Assembly (NCBI RefSeq): GCF_006912135.1
Contig: NZ_VIRS01000001.1
Span: 310,001-374,000, forward strand
DNA: 64,000 nucleotides
Direction: 5' to 3'
Origin: Cryptosporangium phraense
GTDB taxonomy: Bacteria; Actinomycetota; Actinomycetes; Mycobacteriales; Cryptosporangiaceae
The notes under the pieces are model-generated. The model did no database searches and was not told the DNA's origin. It was given only the letters and a program-made list of their open reading frames with translations. The translations under genes were made by a program, and so were the position numbers. Numbering within the stretch: position 1 is the first letter of the stretch; each line of letters starts with the position of its first letter. Below, one piece after another: positions 44,926 to 53,179 of this stretch.

Positions 44926-46383
44926 TCAGCGAGTCGGCCACGCGATGGTCTTGACCTCGAGGAAGTCCTCGAGGCCCTCGGTGCCCCACTCGCGGCCGAG
45001 GCCGCTCTGCTTGTAGCCACCGAACGGCGATTGGACGTCGAACCAGTTGCCGCCGTTGACGCCGACCGTGCCGCTGCGCATCCGCCGGGCCAGCCCCATC
45101 GCGCGCTCGAAGTCGGCGCTGTGCACCGCGCCCGACAACCCGAAGATCGTGCTGTCGGCGATGCGCAGCGCGTCCTCGTCGTCGTCGAACGGGAGGACGA
45201 CCATGGCCGGGCCGAAGATCTCCTCCTGCGCCACCGCGGACTTCGGGTCGACGCCGGTGATCAGCGTCGGCTCGACGTAGTAGCCCTTCTCGAACCGGTC
45301 CTGGGGCCGGCCACCGAGCGCGATCCGGCCGCCGTCCTGGCGGGCCGACTCGTAGTAGCCGAGCACCTTGTCGCGCTGGGAGCGGTTGATGACCGGGCCC
45401 ATCAGGTTGTTCGGGTCGGTCGGGTCGCCCCAGGGCAGCTGGGCCATGATCGCGGCGAGCCCGTCGACGGCCTCGTCGAGCCGGTTCCGCGGGACGAGCA
45501 GGCGGCTCTGCACCGCACAGCCCTGGCCCGCGTGCACGCAGATGCCCATCCCCAGGCCGGGCAGGACCTGCGCGAAGTCGACGTCGTCGAGCAGGATCGC
45601 GGCCGACTTGCCGCCGAGCTCGAGCGTGACGCGCTTGATCGTCCCGGACGCGGCGGCCATGACCTTGCGCCCGGTGCCGGTGGAGCCGGTCAGCGTCACG
45701 TGGTCGACGTCGGGATGGCTGGCGAGGATCTGCGCGACGCTGTTGTCGCTGGTCGTGACCACGTTGAGCACGCCGGCCGGAAGGTCGGTGTGCTCGGCCG
45801 CGATCTGCCCGAGCGCGAGCGCGCTGAACGGGGTGTCGGGCGCGGGCTTGAGCACGACCGTGCAGCCGGCCGCGAGCGCCGCCGCGGTCTTCGCGATGTT
45901 CAGATAGAACGGGTAGTTCCAGGGCGTGATCGCGGCGACCACCCCGGCGGCCTCCCGCCGGACGACCCGGGACGTGGCCGTGCCGTAGAACTCCTTCTCC
46001 GGCAGCGGGGTCTCGAACTCGTACGTGCCGAGCAGGTCGATGTAGTGGTCGATGAAGCTGATCGGGCCCTCGAGCTGGATGGCTCCGGTCAGCGCGACCG
46101 GGCTGCCCGACTCGGCGACGACGAGGCTCCGCAGCGCCTCGACGTTCTCGCGCAGGGCGTCCCGCAGCTGGGTGAGGCAGTGCCGGCGGAACTCGACGTC
46201 GGTCGACCAGGTCGTCGTGTCGAACGCCCGCCGGGCCGCCCCGATCGCGGTCTCGACGTCGGTCGCGTCGGCGTCCGGGGCCACGCCGATGACCTCTTCG
46301 GTCGCCGGGTTGACGTTGTCGAACGTGCGCCCGCGCCCGGCCGGGACGAGTTTGCCGTCGATGAGCAGGCGGTGGTCGGTCAT
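44926..46383 (-). CDS. Aldehyde dehydrogenase
   Basis: 485 residues. Glu in LELGGKSAAI, Cys in HAGQGCAVQSR, FTGSTGTGR-like NAD loop (LTGSTGTGRKVM). The ATG overlaps the stop of the upstream gene (ATGA), with AGGAG before it. Located after the SDR in pathway logic: alcohol to aldehyde to acid. It differs clearly from the other ALDH at 32 kb. Confidence 0.93.
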   Translation of the reverse strand: MTDHRLLIDGKLVPAGRGRTFDNVNPATEEVIGVAPDADATDVETAIGAARRAFDTTTWSTDVEFRRHCLTQLRDALRENVEALRSLVVAESGSPVALTGAIQLEGPISFIDHYIDLLGTYEFETPLPEKEFYGTATSRVVRREAAGVVAAITPWNYPFYLNIAKTAAALAAGCTVVLKPAPDTPFSALALGQIAAEHTDLPAGVLNVVTTSDNSVAQILASHPDVDHVTLTGSTGTGRKVMAAASGTIKRVTLELGGKSAAILLDDVDFAQVLPGLGMGICVHAGQGCAVQSRLLVPRNRLDEAVDGLAAIMAQLPWGDPTDPNNLMGPVINRSQRDKVLGYYESARQDGGRIALGGRPQDRFEKGYYVEPTLITGVDPKSAVAQEEIFGPAMVVLPFDDDEDALRIADSTIFGLSGAVHSADFERAMGLARRMRSGTVGVNGGNWFDVQSPFGGYKQSGLGREWGTEGLEDFLEVKTIAWPTR

Positions 46384-47195
46384 CTGGAGCTCCTAGCGAG
46401 GGCACGGGCGTGTTCGGGTAAGAGGTCGGCGAGCGCCTGGTGGGCGGCGGCGAGCGCGCCGAGGTCACCGCCGAGCTCGGCGACGACCTGCCGGACGACC
46501 GCGACGTCCTTGCCGACGAACTCGCCGGCGGCTCGAGCGAACGTGCCGACCGACCCGGCGCGGGCGACTCCGCCGAGCGCGTAGCTGTTCGCGCTGCCCT
46601 GCGGTAGGGCGGTGAGCAGCGCTTCCTCGGTGACGCCGAGCTGGGCGCCGAGGTCGACGGCGGCGGCGAGCAGGCCGATGTTCGCGGCGAACAGCGCGTT
46701 GTTGATCAGCTTGACGCGCTGCCCGTTGCCTCGGCCGCCGACGTGCAAGATCGGGTCGCCGTAGCTCCGGAAAATCGGGCGGGCCCGCTCCACCGCCTCG
46801 GAAGCGCCGCCGACCAGCAGCGTGATGTGCCCGGCGAGGATGTCGTGCGGGCCGCCGCTGACCGGCGCGTCGATGACCTCGATACGGTCGCCGAGCGCGT
46901 CCGCGGTGGCCGGGCTGCCGGTCGTGTGCAGGATGAGCAGCGCGCCCGGCCTCATCGCGTCGATGAGGCCCGGAGCGACCTCCTTCACCTGCTCGTCGGT
47001 GTGGACGCAGATCAGCACCGCCTCGGCGCCGTCGGCGACGTCGGCCAGGGTGGGAACCGCGGTCGCACCGTCCGACTCCAGCGCCGCCTTGGCGGCGCCC
47101 GAACGGACCAGGACTTTTACCCGGTGGTCCGCGCCGACCAGACGTTGCACCATCGGGCGCCCCATCCGGCCGGCGCCGACGAAACCGAGTCTCAT
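46380..47195 (-). CDS. 3-hydroxyisobutyrate-dehydrogenase-like NAD(P) enzyme, copy 1
   Basis: 271 residues of the beta-hydroxyacid dehydrogenase family: GFVGAGRMGRPMV, substrate loop DAPVSGGPHDILAGH, and catalytic Lys in RVKLINNALF. Start overlaps the amidohydrolase stop. A second, related copy lies on the other side of the amidohydrolase. Likely acts on a short beta-hydroxy acid or is a reductase; substrate unknown. Confidence 0.9.
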   Translation of the reverse strand: MRLGFVGAGRMGRPMVQRLVGADHRVKVLVRSGAAKAALESDGATAVPTLADVADGAEAVLICVHTDEQVKEVAPGLIDAMRPGALLILHTTGSPATADALGDRIEVIDAPVSGGPHDILAGHITLLVGGASEAVERARPIFRSYGDPILHVGGRGNGQRVKLINNALFAANIGLLAAAVDLGAQLGVTEEALLTALPQGSANSYALGGVARAGSVGTFARAAGEFVGKDVAVVRQVVAELGGDLGALAAAHQALADLLPEHARALARSSR

Positions 47196-48325
47196 GCGGC
47201 GGGGAAGTTGAAGATGCGGCGGGCGTTGCCCTCGACGATCAGCCGGGCCTCGTCATCGGGGACGTTCGCGAGCTGCTCGCCGAGGACCTTGCGGGTGTGC
47301 GGCCAGTTGCAGTCCGAGTGCGGGTAGTCCGACTCGAACAGGATCTGCTCCACGCCGATCGAGTGGCGCAGGTCGATGCCGTTCTGGTCGGAGATGAAAG
47401 CCCCGTAGATGTGGTCCTTGAACAGCTCCGACGGCTTGCGCTCCTGGTCGATGTTGCACCAGTACCGGTGCCGGCCCCACGAGTAGTCGGCCCGCTCGAG
47501 GATGTACGGGATCCACCCGATCCCGCCCTCGGACAGCACGAACTTCAAATTCGGGAACTTGTAGAACACCGGCGAGATCAGCAGATCGACGCAGGCCTGC
47601 ATCGAGTTGAGGCCGAACAGCGCGATCGTCACGAACATGTCGGCGTCCTCGGCGACGCCGCCCGGCGCACCGCCCGACCCGAAGTGCACCGACAGCGGCA
47701 GGTTGCGCTCCTCGGCGGCCCGCAGGATCGGGTCCCAGTGATCGGTGTGGTAGCTCGGCAGCCCCACCCGGTGCGGAGCCTCCAGGAACGACACCGACCG
47801 GGCGCCCTTGTCGGCCGTCCGCTCGATCTCCTTCACCGAGGCCTGCACGTCCCAGAACGGGATCATCACCAGCGGGATCTGCCGGCCCGGCGCGTACGCG
47901 CACCACTCGTCGAGAATGAAGTCGTTGTAGGCGCGGATGCACTCCGCGGCCAGGTCCTTGTCGTCGGAGGCGTAGAACGTCGAGCCGGCGAAGCCGCCCA
48001 TGTTCGGGAAGCAGAGCTGGGCCCAGACGCCCTCGACGTCCATGTCCTTGATGCGCTGCTCGATGTCGTGGCAGCCCGGGCGCATGTCGTCGTAGCTGCG
48101 CGGGTCCATCCCGAACTCGCGCGGGTGCTTTCCGGCCACCGCGTTCAGCGCGAAGTTGCCGGACGGCTTGCCGTTGAAGATCCAGGTGTCGTTGCCGTCG
48201 GGCAGCCGCTCGATGCGCGGAGCGACGTCCTGGTACTTCGCCGGCATTCGGTCGAGCCAGACCCGGGGGTGCTCGATGACGTGGTCGTCGACCGAGATGA
48301 TCCTGGCGTCGTCGGGGAGCGGCAT
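47192..48325 (-). CDS. Amidohydrolase-2 family TIM-barrel protein
   Basis: 377 residues. N-terminal metal-site motif SVDDHVIE, His in SVHFGSGG, and the C-terminal FESDYPHSD with the catalytic Asp. The family includes decarboxylases such as ACMSD and C-C hydrolases rather than true amidases. Start at the ATG 48325; an upstream open frame is the neighbouring gene in another frame. Two relatives lie at 57.9-60.0 kb. Confidence 0.88.
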   Translation of the reverse strand: MPLPDDARIISVDDHVIEHPRVWLDRMPAKYQDVAPRIERLPDGNDTWIFNGKPSGNFALNAVAGKHPREFGMDPRSYDDMRPGCHDIEQRIKDMDVEGVWAQLCFPNMGGFAGSTFYASDDKDLAAECIRAYNDFILDEWCAYAPGRQIPLVMIPFWDVQASVKEIERTADKGARSVSFLEAPHRVGLPSYHTDHWDPILRAAEERNLPLSVHFGSGGAPGGVAEDADMFVTIALFGLNSMQACVDLLISPVFYKFPNLKFVLSEGGIGWIPYILERADYSWGRHRYWCNIDQERKPSELFKDHIYGAFISDQNGIDLRHSIGVEQILFESDYPHSDCNWPHTRKVLGEQLANVPDDEARLIVEGNARRIFNFPAA

Positions 48326-48336
48326 GTGCGTGCCTC

Positions 48337-49149
48337 CTAACGGGGGTTGTGCATCGATTGGAGAGCCGAGTCGGCGGCGGGGAGCACCACTCCGGGATCC
48401 ACGCCGGCCGCCGCGGCCAGGTCGACCGCGAGCCGCGCGTCCTTGGCCAGCAGCGGCCCGGCGACCTCGGCCATCCGCGAGGCCGAGAACGGCTCGCTCG
48501 ACAGCAGCAGCGAGGCCGCGAAGCTGTTGCCGCTGCCCGCGGCGAACACCCGGTTGAGCGAGGCCAGGTCGACGCCGAGCTCGCGGCCCAACGCGTAGGC
48601 GGCCTCGGCGACCCCGAGGTTCGCGGTCAGCAGCAGGTTGTTGAGGATCTTCGCGGCCTGCCCGGCCCCGACCGGCCCGAGGTGCAGGAGCGGGTTCGCG
48701 AACGTCTCGAAGATCGGCCTCACGGTCTTCAGGGCGTCCGCGTCGCCACCGGCCATCACGAGCAACCGGCGTTCGGCGGCGGCCTGGCCTCCCCCGCTGA
48801 CCGGCGCGTCGATCACCGCGACGCCCCGGGCGGCGGCCTGCTCGGCCAGCGTCCGGCAGGTGTCCGGGTGCACGGTGCTGTGCACCACGATCACCCCGCC
48901 CTCGGCGAGGCCGTCGATCATGTGCGCGCCGACCTCCCGCACCCCTTCGTCGTCGAGGACGCACAGGCAGACGACGTCCGACGCCTTGGCCAGCGCTTCC
49001 GGCGAGTCGGCGTAGGCGGCTGACGTGTCCCGATACGGCTCCAGCGTCTCGGGGCGGCGAGCCCACAGCGTCGTCGGGAAACCGTCCTCGACGACCCGGC
49101 GGGCCATCGGGCCGCCCTGGGAGCCGACGCCGATCCACCCCACCCTCAC
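48337..49149 (-). CDS. 3-hydroxyisobutyrate-dehydrogenase-like NAD(P) enzyme, copy 2
   Basis: 270 residues: GWIGVGSQGGPMA, DAPVSGGGQAAAERR, Lys in AAKILNNLLL. The GTG at 49149 overlaps the stop of the CoA-transferase gene (GTGA). It is homologous to copy 1 but well diverged; the residue before the first substrate loop differs. They flank the amidohydrolase. Confidence 0.9.
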   Translation of the reverse strand: MRVGWIGVGSQGGPMARRVVEDGFPTTLWARRPETLEPYRDTSAAYADSPEALAKASDVVCLCVLDDEGVREVGAHMIDGLAEGGVIVVHSTVHPDTCRTLAEQAAARGVAVIDAPVSGGGQAAAERRLLVMAGGDADALKTVRPIFETFANPLLHLGPVGAGQAAKILNNLLLTANLGVAEAAYALGRELGVDLASLNRVFAAGSGNSFAASLLLSSEPFSASRMAEVAGPLLAKDARLAVDLAAAAGVDPGVVLPAADSALQSMHNPR

Positions 49150-50378
49150 GTGACCGCTCCGGCGATCTTGAAGTCGAGCGACTGCTCGTCGGTGAAGCCG
49201 AGCTCGGTCAGGATCTCGTCGGTGTGCTCGGCGAACTGCGGAGCGCGCTTGAGCACGGCGGGCTTCCGGTCGAACTGCACCGGGTTCGCGACCAGCTTTT
49301 GGGTGTTGCCCTCGAAGTCGACGACGTCGGTGACCTGGCCGGTGGCCCGGAGTTGCGGGTCGGAGCCGACCTCGAACGTGTCCTGGACCAGCGCCCACTG
49401 GCCTTCCATGTTCTCGGCCGCGGCGAACCAGGTCTCCTTGGTGAACCCGGCCATGATCTCGGTGACGACCTCGACCGCGGCCAGACCGTTGGCCATCAGC
49501 TTCTCGGTCGTGTCGAAGCGCTCGTCGACGATCAGGTCGGGACGCCCGACGGCCTGGCAGAAGTCCGGCCAGTAGCGGCCCGGCTGGAGCATGCAGAGGT
49601 TGATCCAGCGGCCGTCGGACGTCTGGTAGTTGCCGGTGAGCGGGTTGTTCGGCTGGCCACCGGCCCGGGGCGTGAACTTCGGTAACGGCCCGCCGGACTG
49701 GAGCGCGAGGTTGACGTTGAGCTGGATCGCCCAGGCCCCGACGCCGAGCAGCGACACGTCGACGACCGAGGTTTCGCCGGTGTTCGCGCGGGCGAACAGC
49801 GCGGCCGCGATTCCACCGGCGATCGTCATCCCGCCGATGTTGTCGCCGTAGGCGCCGGACGGCGGCGGGGTCGGGGCCACCGCGCCGGGCGGCGTGAGCG
49901 CGTCGGCCGTGCCGGCCCGGGCCCAGTACGCGGTGCCGTCGTAGCCGCCGCTCTCCGCCTCCGGGCCGGCGTGCCCGAACGCCGAGCCGACCACGAAGAT
50001 GATGTCCGGGTTGATCGCCCGGATGTCGTCGAGGTCGATGCCCAGCTTGCGGCGCGCGGCCGGCAGGAAGTTCGTCAGGAAGACGTCGCTGCGCCGGACC
50101 AGCTCGTGCAGGATCTCCTTCGCCTCGGGCTTCTCCAGCGAGAGGCCGAGGCTGCGCTTGCCCCGGTTCGGGCCCTCCATGATCGGCGCGAACGTCGACC
50201 CCTTGGAGATCACGTCGTGGCCGAGTGCCTTGACCAGCCCTCGCTGCGCGTCACCGCGTTCGGCGTGCTCGATCTTCACGACGTCGGCGCCCCAGTCGGC
50301 CAGCACCGCACCGGCGGACGGCACGTACGTGAACTGGGCGACCTCGACGACCCGGACGCCTTCCATCGGCCTTAACAC
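49146..50378 (-). CDS. Class III CoA-transferase (CaiB/BaiF)
   Basis: 410 residues. Family features: EGVRVVEVAQFTYVPSAGAVLADWGADVVKIE, GPNRGKRSLGLSL, and the catalytic Asp expected in the GSAFGHAGPEA/GGYDGTAYWARAG region. The GTG at 50378 is preferred because GAGGG lies 8 nt upstream; starts at 50393 and 50366 are alternatives. As first gene of the long operon it probably loads CoA onto the substrate acid. Confidence 0.88.
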   Translation of the reverse strand: MLRPMEGVRVVEVAQFTYVPSAGAVLADWGADVVKIEHAERGDAQRGLVKALGHDVISKGSTFAPIMEGPNRGKRSLGLSLEKPEAKEILHELVRRSDVFLTNFLPAARRKLGIDLDDIRAINPDIIFVVGSAFGHAGPEAESGGYDGTAYWARAGTADALTPPGAVAPTPPPSGAYGDNIGGMTIAGGIAAALFARANTGETSVVDVSLLGVGAWAIQLNVNLALQSGGPLPKFTPRAGGQPNNPLTGNYQTSDGRWINLCMLQPGRYWPDFCQAVGRPDLIVDERFDTTEKLMANGLAAVEVVTEIMAGFTKETWFAAAENMEGQWALVQDTFEVGSDPQLRATGQVTDVVDFEGNTQKLVANPVQFDRKPAVLKRAPQFAEHTDEILTELGFTDEQSLDFKIAGAVT

Positions 50379-50501
50379 GTGACGCACCCTCATCTCTGTC
50401 ACGGGACGGGAGGAGTGCCGAGATGCGGCCACGAGTTCGAACAGGCCCGCGCTCCGGGCGGCCTGCCGAGCTCCTCCACGTCGAGAAACCGGAGACATCG
50501 T

Positions 50502-50517
50502 ATAGTTCGAAAACTAT
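50502..50517. promoter_or_regulatory. ATAGTT-cgaa-AACTAT palindrome upstream of the CoA-transferase operon
   Basis: Perfect 6-bp arms with a 4-nt centre. Its right half continues as AACTATCAAT, identical over 10 nt to a half-site in the arsR promoter at 31.2 kb, suggesting a shared regulator. Confidence 0.5.
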
Positions 50518-50643
50518 CAATCTCAAGAGCTTCGAAAATCTTCTCGGAAGCCTCTTGTAGCAGCTCATACGCACCATGCGACCCGATGCGCGGCTTTTCA
50601 GACTTGCAAATCCGTTGAACGTTGCACCAGGTGGCGGCGTTCG

Positions 50644-50657
50644 CTAGCACGTGCTAG
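50644..50657. promoter_or_regulatory. LacI-type operator candidate
   Basis: CTAGCACGTGCTAG is a perfect 14-bp palindrome with a central CG step, as usual for LacI-family sites, 73 nt before the LacI gene start. Confidence 0.6.
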
Positions 50658-50730
50658 GACTGCACCATACGCGTGTCCCCCGTCACACGGAAGGGACTTG
50701 TTACGGTGGGATGTCGACGGAGGGAGGGCC

Positions 50731-51726
50731 GTGGCCGAAGCGCGCCGCACGCGAGTCACGAGTACCGACGTGGCGCGAGCCTCGGGCTTCTCCCGGCAAT
50801 TGGTCGGCTTCGTCCTGAACAACACCCCGGGTCAGACGATCCCGGAGACCACCCGGGCCAAGGTGCTGCGCGCGGCCGCCGAGCTCGGTTACGTCCCGCA
50901 CGGCCCGGCGCAGGCGCTGCGCCGGGGCCGGGGCCGCACCGTGCTGCTGGCGCTCCCCGACCTGCCCCAGGGCCCGACGATCGCCGACCTGATCGAGAGC
51001 CTGGCCGACGCGCTGGTCGCCGAGGGCCTCACGCTCGTCACGTATCTGCTCGGCGCCGAGCAGCGGTCCCCGCGCGAGGTCGCGGCCGTGCTCGCGCCGG
51101 TGGCGGTCGCCGGGATGCTGCCGTTCAGCGAGTCGGACATCGCGACGTTCCGGGCGAGCGGGGCCGCGGTCGTGCTGCCCCAGCCGGGCACCGCGTTCGG
51201 CTCCAATCTCGACGAGTCGATGCGTCTGCTGGGCGAGATGCAGGTCGACTACCTGGTCGGCCGGGGCCACCGCCGGATCGCGTTCGCCGCCCCGGACGAC
51301 GCCCGCACGGCCACGCTGGCGTCCGGGCGCTACGACGGGGCCCGGATGGCCGGTGAGCGGCACGGCTTACCGCCGGTCCGGCGCTACCTGGTGTCGTCGG
51401 ACGGCGCCGACGAGGCCGTCGCGGCCCTGCGGTCCGGCCGTCACCCGGTCACCGCGGTCGCCTGCCACGGCGACGAGGTCGCGTTCGCGGTGCTCGCGGC
51501 CGCGCGCTCGGCCGGCCTGCGGGTGCCCGACGATCTCGCGGTGATGGGCGCCGACGAGCTGCCGATCGCCCGGTACGCGTCGCCGCCGCTCACCTCGATC
51601 GCGGTCGACGGCCGCGCCGCCGGCCTCGTGCTCGCGCGGACGCTGGTCGACCTGCTGGCCGACCGCACTCCCCCGCCGTTCGACTACCACGACGGAATCC
51701 GAGTCGTCCCCCGCGAGTCCGCCTAA
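50731..51726 (+). CDS. LacI-family regulator
   Basis: 331 residues. N-terminal helix-turn-helix and hinge (TSTDVARASGFSRQLVGFVLNN; TRAKVLRAAAELGYVPHGPAQALRRG) and a periplasmic-binding-protein-like ligand domain. The GTG at 50731 follows GGAGGG. Divergent from the 12-gene catabolic operon, which it may repress in the absence of substrate. Its 3' end overlaps the convergent VOC gene by 4 nt. Confidence 0.92.
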   Translation: MAEARRTRVTSTDVARASGFSRQLVGFVLNNTPGQTIPETTRAKVLRAAAELGYVPHGPAQALRRGRGRTVLLALPDLPQGPTIADLIESLADALVAEGLTLVTYLLGAEQRSPREVAAVLAPVAVAGMLPFSESDIATFRASGAAVVLPQPGTAFGSNLDESMRLLGEMQVDYLVGRGHRRIAFAAPDDARTATLASGRYDGARMAGERHGLPPVRRYLVSSDGADEAVAALRSGRHPVTAVACHGDEVAFAVLAAARSAGLRVPDDLAVMGADELPIARYASPPLTSIAVDGRAAGLVLARTLVDLLADRTPPPFDYHDGIRVVPRESA

Positions 51727-52166
51727 GACCAGAGCCGTTCCATTGAAGGTTGGAGCGCGCGGCTCACCAGCTCGATCCGGGGGCCGCCGGACGCCGGGCG
51801 GTGGTAGGCCCAGTACGGCGTCCCGTCGGGCAGCGTCCCGGCCACCTCCCGCTGGTAGCCCTGGGCGACCAGCGCGTCCGAGTCGGCCCGGACGTCGTCC
51901 GACCAGTACCCGACGTGGTGCACTCCGGAGTCGGCGGGCTGCCAGATCGCCCGGCCGGGCACGCTCCGGACGAGCTCGACCCGGGGCACCGAGCGCGAGT
52001 ACTGGCACAGGAGGTCGACGGTCGCCGGACCGTCGGCCAGGAGCACCGGCTGGACGCCACCCGCCTCCGGGGCCCACTCGTACCCGAACAGCGCGGTCAG
52101 CCGTTCCCGGGCCTCGGCCAGGTCGTGGACGACGATCCCGACGTGGAACTGGTCCGCGGCCTTCAC
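51723..52166 (-). CDS. Single-domain VOC protein
   Basis: 147 residues. FHVGIVVHDLAEARERLTALFGYEW at the N terminus and HHVGYWSDDVRADSDAL in the second half match two beta-alpha-beta-beta-beta modules. Metal ligands could be His8, the GVHHVGY His and a Glu in RIELVSR near the C terminus. Its start overlaps the stop of the kinase-like gene. Function unknown. Confidence 0.8.
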   Translation of the reverse strand: MKAADQFHVGIVVHDLAEARERLTALFGYEWAPEAGGVQPVLLADGPATVDLLCQYSRSVPRVELVRSVPGRAIWQPADSGVHHVGYWSDDVRADSDALVAQGYQREVAGTLPDGTPYWAYHRPASGGPRIELVSRALQPSMERLWS

Positions 52167-53179
52167 GACGCGTACCTCGTGGACGCGGCCAGCGACGCGG
52201 CCCGGTCCATCAGGTCGAGCGCGATCCCGCCGAACGCCTGCAGCGTGGTGTTGTCCCCGGCCCGCTGGAAGCCCTGCTCGAGAACGATGCTCATCTTGAA
52301 CCGGGACAGGATCAGGTAGTAGTCGAGGTCGTCGACCTGCCGTCCGGACACCTCGGCGTACCGGGCGATCAGCTCGTCCCGCCCCGGCATGCCGTGCAGA
52401 TCGACGTAGCTGGGCCCGCCCGCGTCGGTCGACGGGTCGGCCGGCCAGCGGTCGACGAGCCAGGCCAGGTCGAGCTTCGGGTCGCCGATCGTGCCCATCT
52501 CCCAGTCGACGATCGCGGCCAGCCGGGCCGGCGCCCCGTGCCGGAACATCACGTTCGCGAACTGGTAGTCGCCGTGCAGCAGCCCGGGAACGTAGTCCAG
52601 CGGGTGGTGCGCGCGCAGCCAGGCCGCGGCGGCGTCGAATCCCGGCAGGTCCCGGCCCCGGATCTTCTCGAACAGCGCGGTCCAGCGGGCGACCTGCCGC
52701 TCATGGAACCCGTCCGGCTTGCCCAGACCCTCCAGGCCGCGGGCCCGCCAATCGACCTTCGACAGCAGCGCGATCCCGTCGACCAGCTCGATCGCCAGCC
52801 CCCGCCGGGCGTCCGGATCGGTGTCGAACGGGGCCGGCCACTTCCCCCGGGTCGCCATCGGCGACCAGCCGTCGACGAACCCCATCAGGTAGAACGCCCG
52901 CCCGAGCACGTCCTGGTCGGCGCAGACCGCGTAGGCGGCGGTCGAGGGAACCTCGGTGCCGTCCAGCGCCCGGATGATCCGCCACTCGCGCAGGATCCCC
53001 TCGTCCCGGTTGGCCGGGGCCGACGCCGGCGGGATCCGCAGGGCGGCGTGCAGGTCACCGCGGCGGATCTCGTAGATCTCGTTCTGGGCGCCGCCGGTCA
53101 CGAACCGGGACTCGATCGGCGCTCCCTTGCCCGGCAGATCGGTGCCGTCCAGCCAGGTCGCCAGAGCGTCGAGGTTCAC
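52163..53179 (-). CDS. APH-like kinase of acyl-CoA dehydrogenase operon
   Basis: 338 residues, aminoglycoside-phosphotransferase fold. Catalytic loop LLHGDYQFANVMF near residue 200 (His-Gly-Asp and Asn) and metal-binding IVDWEMGTIGDP. The GTG overlaps the acyl-CoA dehydrogenase stop (GTGA). Relatives fused to ACAD domains (mammalian ACAD10/11) or beside them (LvaA) phosphorylate 4-hydroxyacyl-CoA so that the phosphate can be eliminated. The same role is inferred here. Confidence 0.88.
   Translation of the reverse strand: MNLDALATWLDGTDLPGKGAPIESRFVTGGAQNEIYEIRRGDLHAALRIPPASAPANRDEGILREWRIIRALDGTEVPSTAAYAVCADQDVLGRAFYLMGFVDGWSPMATRGKWPAPFDTDPDARRGLAIELVDGIALLSKVDWRARGLEGLGKPDGFHERQVARWTALFEKIRGRDLPGFDAAAAWLRAHHPLDYVPGLLHGDYQFANVMFRHGAPARLAAIVDWEMGTIGDPKLDLAWLVDRWPADPSTDAGGPSYVDLHGMPGRDELIARYAEVSGRQVDDLDYYLILSRFKMSIVLEQGFQRAGDNTTLQAFGGIALDLMDRAASLAASTRYAS

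Larger units (their letters stand above)
50379..50730. other. 352-nt divergent intergenic region
   Basis: Separates the CoA-transferase operon from the LacI gene. It holds two clear palindromes (50502-50517 and 50644-50657) and no gene that I can support. It is visibly less GC-rich than its flanks around 50490-50560. Confidence 0.6.

Noticed and set aside
44027-46468. Apparent ALDH-SDR fusion of 813 residues
   Set aside because: The first part is the ALDH gene out of frame; the SDR starts at its own ATG at 44899.
47192-49138. Apparent 648-residue amidohydrolase with N-terminal extension
   Set aside because: The extension is the dehydrogenase gene out of frame; the conserved protein begins at the ATG at 48325.
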